Of a stretch of DNA of 64,000 nt, positions 60,412 to 64,000 are shown piece after piece; positions within the stretch are counted from its first letter, which is position 1; every line of letters begins with the position of its first letter. The translations under genes and the position numbers were made by a program. The notes beneath the pieces are model-generated. The model was not told the DNA's origin. It saw nothing but the letters and a program-made list of their open reading frames with translations, and ran no database searches. Location of the stretch: the NCBI GenBank assembly GCA_036362985.1, contig JAYGXS010000006.1, positions 8,549,947 through 8,613,946 on the forward strand. Direction: 5' to 3'. This DNA is from Ligula intestinalis. Its lineage: Eukaryota; Platyhelminthes; Cestoda; Diphyllobothriidea; Diphyllobothriidae.

Positions 60412-61480
60412 GGTATGTGTGGTGAAAGTAGATTATATATTTCCATGACTTTATGCATGTTTATTCATGGTTAAGGTCTATCTGTTTGCATTCAACTCAG
60501 ACTGGCATGCACCGCTCCTTTTGCTATCCTAGTTCATACGTCCAAACCATCATCCACTAAGTTGACAGCAACACTAAACAATAACTAACAAGTCACAAGC
60601 CAACTGTGTTTTTCCCACATGCTATATTCGGCTCCTGCCGCACCAGCCAATTGTACCATCTTCCTCCCATCGGCTCCAATGGCTGAAGCTAAACGTCCAA
60701 AACAGTGTTTACAAAACCCTTCGTTTTGACAGAATCGAATAGTCGGGGGCCGCCGATCGTCTTACGAGGATGCACTTCTTTAAACCGGTTGAACAAAGTG
60801 CAACAGTTACACAATGTTTGGGTATTGTTAAGTTGGGGGATAAAGCATCAATTGCAGGCGTCTTTTCCAACGTTATTCTCATATATTTTACTAACTTCTG
60901 TGCATCTGCACCGTGGGTTTTAAACTGAGCCAACTAGACAAATAAATCAGAAGTTCACGTGACGGAATCGACGATTGTCCCTAAAAATGTGGTTTTGTGC
61001 TGGTGAAATCATCAATTTATCGCCTAATTTTGGGCCCTATAATAACCGTGTATCCTTAACTCGTGATAGGATAAGAAAAATCTTATTCGCAAAGTCATTT
61101 TTTGCCCACATCATTTGTAATTTCACATTAAATCAAAGTAGAAAATTCCCGTGATAAAACTTTTAAAACAATTCCACTGTACAAAACTTACTGCCTGTGT
61201 AATTTGAAGAAATATTGACTACAAACGCTGATACATGCAGTCCAATCTGTGATAAAATGAATAAGAAAGCCAAAGTTAAAACTATGTATCCTCTTAACTG
61301 TTTGCAAGCTCATCGAGTTCTCAACCTATTTTGGCTGACCGCTGAATCTTTTTTGGACTAATTTTTAAACTAATTCAAATATTAGGTTATTGCAAGTGGA
61401 ACCATACTCGTAGGACATATTTTATGCCCCAGATATACGTGCGGATGCACGCAGATGATAAAAAGCGTACGCGCTAGCCA
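60412..61480. other. stretch with no gene recognised
   Basis: The overlapping frames at 60705-60923 (plus) and 60933-60709 (minus) are the longest. Neither has a known domain. Confidence 0.45.
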
Positions 61481-61806
61481 AAGTCGACTTATTGAAAGCA
61501 AGACAGAATAGCGAGATTTATTCGCGTGAATACATTTCAAAGGCGCTTTTCACCTGCTTCCACTCCGTGCATGAACATAAAAATATAAAGAGAACACATG
61601 AATTTGAATCTACACAAAATCGATAAAAGTAAGTTTGTATCAACGTGTCAAGTGGCCAAAAGCTATGTCAACTTTTAAACTTGGGACATAAAGAAGTGCG
61701 GGGGGAGAATTTAACAATAAAATGTGTTGTGTGTATTTACCACCACAATTGAAGATTGACTACATGGTCTAGTTGCTTACATAGGTCGGGGTTCTCCCGC
61801 CGTATG
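61481..61806 (+). repeat. PLE-3 inverted repeat, left arm
   Basis: The arm pairs with 63410-63757. Its inner end overlaps the end of the nuclease reading frame: on the minus strand it reads EASFIRREN, a typical PLE C-terminus. Confidence 0.8.
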
Positions 61807-61829
61807 AAGGATGCTTCCATGTTACGTTA

Positions 61830-62410
61830 GGGCCGGTTTGCTCGTGCTCGAACAAGAACGCCGAAATATGTGTAAGTTTCAACCGAATGACCACTGTCTA
61901 GTAAGTGTTGTGTAATGGATGAACGTGGTACTTCGTTCTCCTGTTTAAAAGCTAAGTATGCAAATGCTCAGTAGCCCTGATTGGCGATTGCCTTTGCGTA
62001 CGTCCAATGTACTTTCATCCGCAAGTGCAGGTAACTTTGTATACACAGTTTGAGGTGGCGTACAAAGGCAAGGCATCCTTTGGTCGGTTAATTTGAAGCC
62101 TTTTTTGGAGTGAAGAAAACAATTTCGGCTGCATAGTAAGTTCTTTGGATATAACAATGTAGTCTTCACTTGATGGTATTCGCGATGTTGTATCCTTTTA
62201 ATGCTAAGGATATGAAAGTGGGCTTTCTCGGCACCGACGAGTCCGTATATTTTGGCCTTAAGGGGCAACTGTATTTTTGGATGAAACGCAAGAGGACGCC
62301 ACGCTTGAGTAAGGCCTCTTTTATGCAGGCCAACTCTGTTAGTAGGGTCTCGCTCGAGCATATATTCCTGGCTCTCTGAAAAAGGTTCAGTACAAAATTC
62401 CGTTTTCACT
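61830..62410 (-). pseudogene. PLE-3 linker and GIY-YIG nuclease
   Basis: Minus strand. The frame 62409-61945 covers the linker region but is out of phase for the nuclease. In another frame near 62055-61975 comes ATSNCVYKVTCTCG, a stop, then KYIGRTQR, the GIY-YIG core, then TEH. The nuclease therefore has a stop directly in its catalytic core and at least one frameshift before it. In PLEs this domain nicks target DNA for the polymerase. Confidence 0.7.
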
Positions 62411-62545
62411 GTAGAGGCACAAAATTAGTAAAATGTAGGTATTGGCCTTTCCACGGAGTCTTGTGGAAAACGTGCGCCTTATTGACTCATCATCCTATGT
62501 GAACAGGAGGACGTCGAGGAAAGATAATTGGTGGTTCTGCTCCAT

Positions 62546-63370
62546 TTATATCGTGAATCTAATCTTTTGGTGCAATGCATTCATCAAAGTAAGACGATTT
62601 TTAGCATCTCTTTTGGTATCAACAATAGCGAAAATGTCACCCACATATGGTCTATATATTGTTGTTTTATTAAGTTCCGACGAAACCTTCCTCTCTAAGT
62701 GACCCAAAATGATGTCTGCAAAGAGAGGTCCGAGTGGGCTGCCCATTGGGACTCCTTCAATTTGTCTATATATAACCCCATTGAAGAGAAGTTTTACGTT
62801 CTTCGTACAAATCGTTAGCAAGTTCCTCAGTATATCAGGTGGCCGTCGAGTTTCTGATGGATGATTGAATATGACCTCAATTGTTTCCTCCAAGGGTACG
62901 TTTGTAAATAATGACTCAACATCTAGAGAAAACAATTATGTTTGTAATATTTTCCAGCTTGATATCCTCAATAAATTGAAAAACATCCTTTGCAGCATAA
63001 GTGGCGAATCGTTGCAAAATTGGCTTTTATTCGTTGACAAGACACTGTGCTACCTTGTGTTGAGAAGAATTTGTCATGGACAGTAAAGACCGTAGAGGTT
63101 TGCATTTATTATGCGTTTTAGGCAGACCATACAGTCTTGGAATATTCGTACATCTAGGATTCATATTAAGAGCAGGAAAAGTAACTTTTAAGTTAATATC
63201 TCGCAGCATTTTAATAATTTTCCAGACTGAGTCCTCCGTTGCTTTGGTTTGGTCTTTGGATGAGGTCTCTAGACGAAATTTGGTATGATCACCTACAATG
63301 GCTTCCATTTTTCTCACATTATCTTTCCGGTTGAGAATTATAACTCCATGGCCTTTATCAGGCTTATTAA
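62546..63370 (-). pseudogene. PLE-3 reverse transcriptase
   Basis: Minus strand, two main frames. 63317-63027 has RLYGLPKTHNKCKPLRSLLS, the N-terminal PLE polymerase motif; just upstream is DKGHGVIIL. 62935-62546 has FSLDVESLFTNVPLEETIEV (first catalytic Asp), YRQIEGVPMGSPLGPLFADI and YRPYVGDIFAIV, where YVDD would be expected. The two frames are joined by a frameshift near 62,940-63,020. PLE polymerases resemble telomerase reverse transcriptase and prime from DNA ends or nicks. Confidence 0.82.
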
Positions 63371-63409
63371 TTGTTATTTTTTCGTAATGTTTAGTTTGGA
63401 CCCATCTTA

Positions 63410-63757
63410 CATACGGCGGGAGAAACCCGACCTATGTTAGCAACTAGACCATGAAGTCAATATTCAATTGTCATGGAAAATACAAACCACACCCTCATAT
63501 TGTTAAATTTCCCCCCTTGTTCTTTATGTCCTAAGTTTAACAGTCGAAATAACTTTTGGCCACTTGACACGTTGGTACAACCTTGCTTTTATCGATTTTG
63601 TGTAAATTCAAGTTCATGTTTTCTCCTTATACGTCGCTGTTCATGCACGGAGCGGAAACACATGAAAAGCGCTCTTGAAATTTATTGGTGCGATTAAATT
63701 CTGCTATTCTGTCTTGCTTTAAATAATTACCGGGGAAAATACTTTAAAAGTCGACTT
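63410..63757 (-). repeat. PLE-3 inverted repeat, right arm
   Basis: This arm pairs with 61481-61806 and lies at the 5' side of the PLE-3 coding strand. It is longer than the left arm by about 22 bases, mainly from extra sequence next to AAGTCGACTT. Confidence 0.8.
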
Positions 63758-64000
63758 AAATTGTACATGATTGATTGGTCAAACATCTGCCGACAGTCTC
63801 TCCTCATCGCCAATGTTATTGATAATTTGAGTGTGTGGACATATATAGGAAGTTAAGATGCAGCAAACGAAGGACAGGATGCGTGAACTTCAGATCTGAC
63901 TTTATGACAGCAGTTCGTTGCAGTTGATTAAACGGCTCCTTTGGGGAAGTGCGAATGCTTATTGTGCGTTGGGTAGGAAGCCGAACTGTCTGCTCTCGCT
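63758..64000. other. flank of PLE-3, nothing recognised
   Basis: No gene, RNA or repeat is supported before the window ends. Confidence 0.45.

Larger units (their letters stand above)
61481..63757 (-). mobile_element. Penelope-like element (PLE-3) with inverted terminal repeats
   Basis: About 2.28 kb. The ends 61481-61806 and 63410-63757 are inverted copies of each other, sharing AAGTCGACTT, GCAAGACAGAATAGC, CTCCGTGCATGAACA, ACAAAATCGATAAAAG, CATGGTCTAGTTGCT and CTCCCGCCGTATG. Between them, on the minus strand, lie RT and nuclease pieces. PLEs are known to carry long terminal repeats in direct or inverted order, so this fits a complete insertion, although its coding part is broken. Confidence 0.85.

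Noticed and set aside
1..64000. CRISPR array, bacterial operons, rRNA genes
   Set aside because: No spaced direct repeats, no closely packed co-directional genes and no rRNA-like stretches were seen; the DNA is clearly animal.

Overview
This 64 kb window is AT-rich animal DNA. It has long gene-free stretches, one recognisable host gene, and many decayed retroelements. The class A receptor gene, the CR1/Jockey-like LINEs and the many Penelope-like elements (PLEs) with GIY-YIG nucleases fit a flatworm, perhaps a tapeworm of the Diphyllobothrium/Spirometra type. That placement is inference from element style and recall; nothing here proves the species. A 100-base N run marks a scaffold join.

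Layout. 1-2.66 kb: nothing recognised. 2.66-4.32 kb: an apparently intronless neuropeptide-type GPCR (472 codons) with a TATA-like box, a possible splice acceptor and a poly(A) signal. 5.0 kb: a tRNA-like (SINE-type) piece. 5.35-6.11 kb: a PLE nuclease relic (PLE-6). 6.3-23.5 kb: AT-rich DNA with no gene recognised, interrupted by a 566 bp pogo/Tigger-like MITE at 18.2-18.8 kb. 23.5-23.7 kb: assembly gap flanked by a 47 bp duplicate. 24.0-25.15 kb: PLE-1. 28.65-29.05 kb: PLE-5 tail. 29.5-29.85 kb: a foldback element. 30.5 kb: a tRNA-like piece. 31.1-32.04 kb: LINE-D relic and a hairpin. 32.81-32.95 kb: a palindrome made of two PLE terminal pieces.

The retroelement core is 35.6-47.5 kb. It holds LINE-C (3' end, minus), LINE-A (long, degenerate, minus), LINE-B (plus, endonuclease and reverse transcriptase nearly intact with one in-frame TGA), a PLE-derived tail fused to LINE-B that carries a hammerhead-like core, a repeat-bearing minus-strand reading frame that may be the displaced start of LINE-A, and PLE-4. 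49.5-52.9 kb holds two copies of a roughly 1 kb PLE-like repeat. 54.3 kb has a zinc-finger-like relic. 57.8-59.17 kb is PLE-2. 60.04-60.41 kb is a fragment shared with LINE 3' regions. 61.48-63.76 kb is PLE-3, a relic flanked by inverted repeats of about 330 bp.

How the parts relate. Apart from the receptor, every coding signal I recognise belongs to a mobile element. Six PLE copies of several lineages, four LINE copies in both orientations and a DNA-transposon MITE point to repeated insertion. The most unusual signals are the YVGD catalytic box shared by two different PLE copies, the hammerhead-like core with its palindromic relatives, the inverted termini of PLE-3, and the receptor's HRY in place of DRY.
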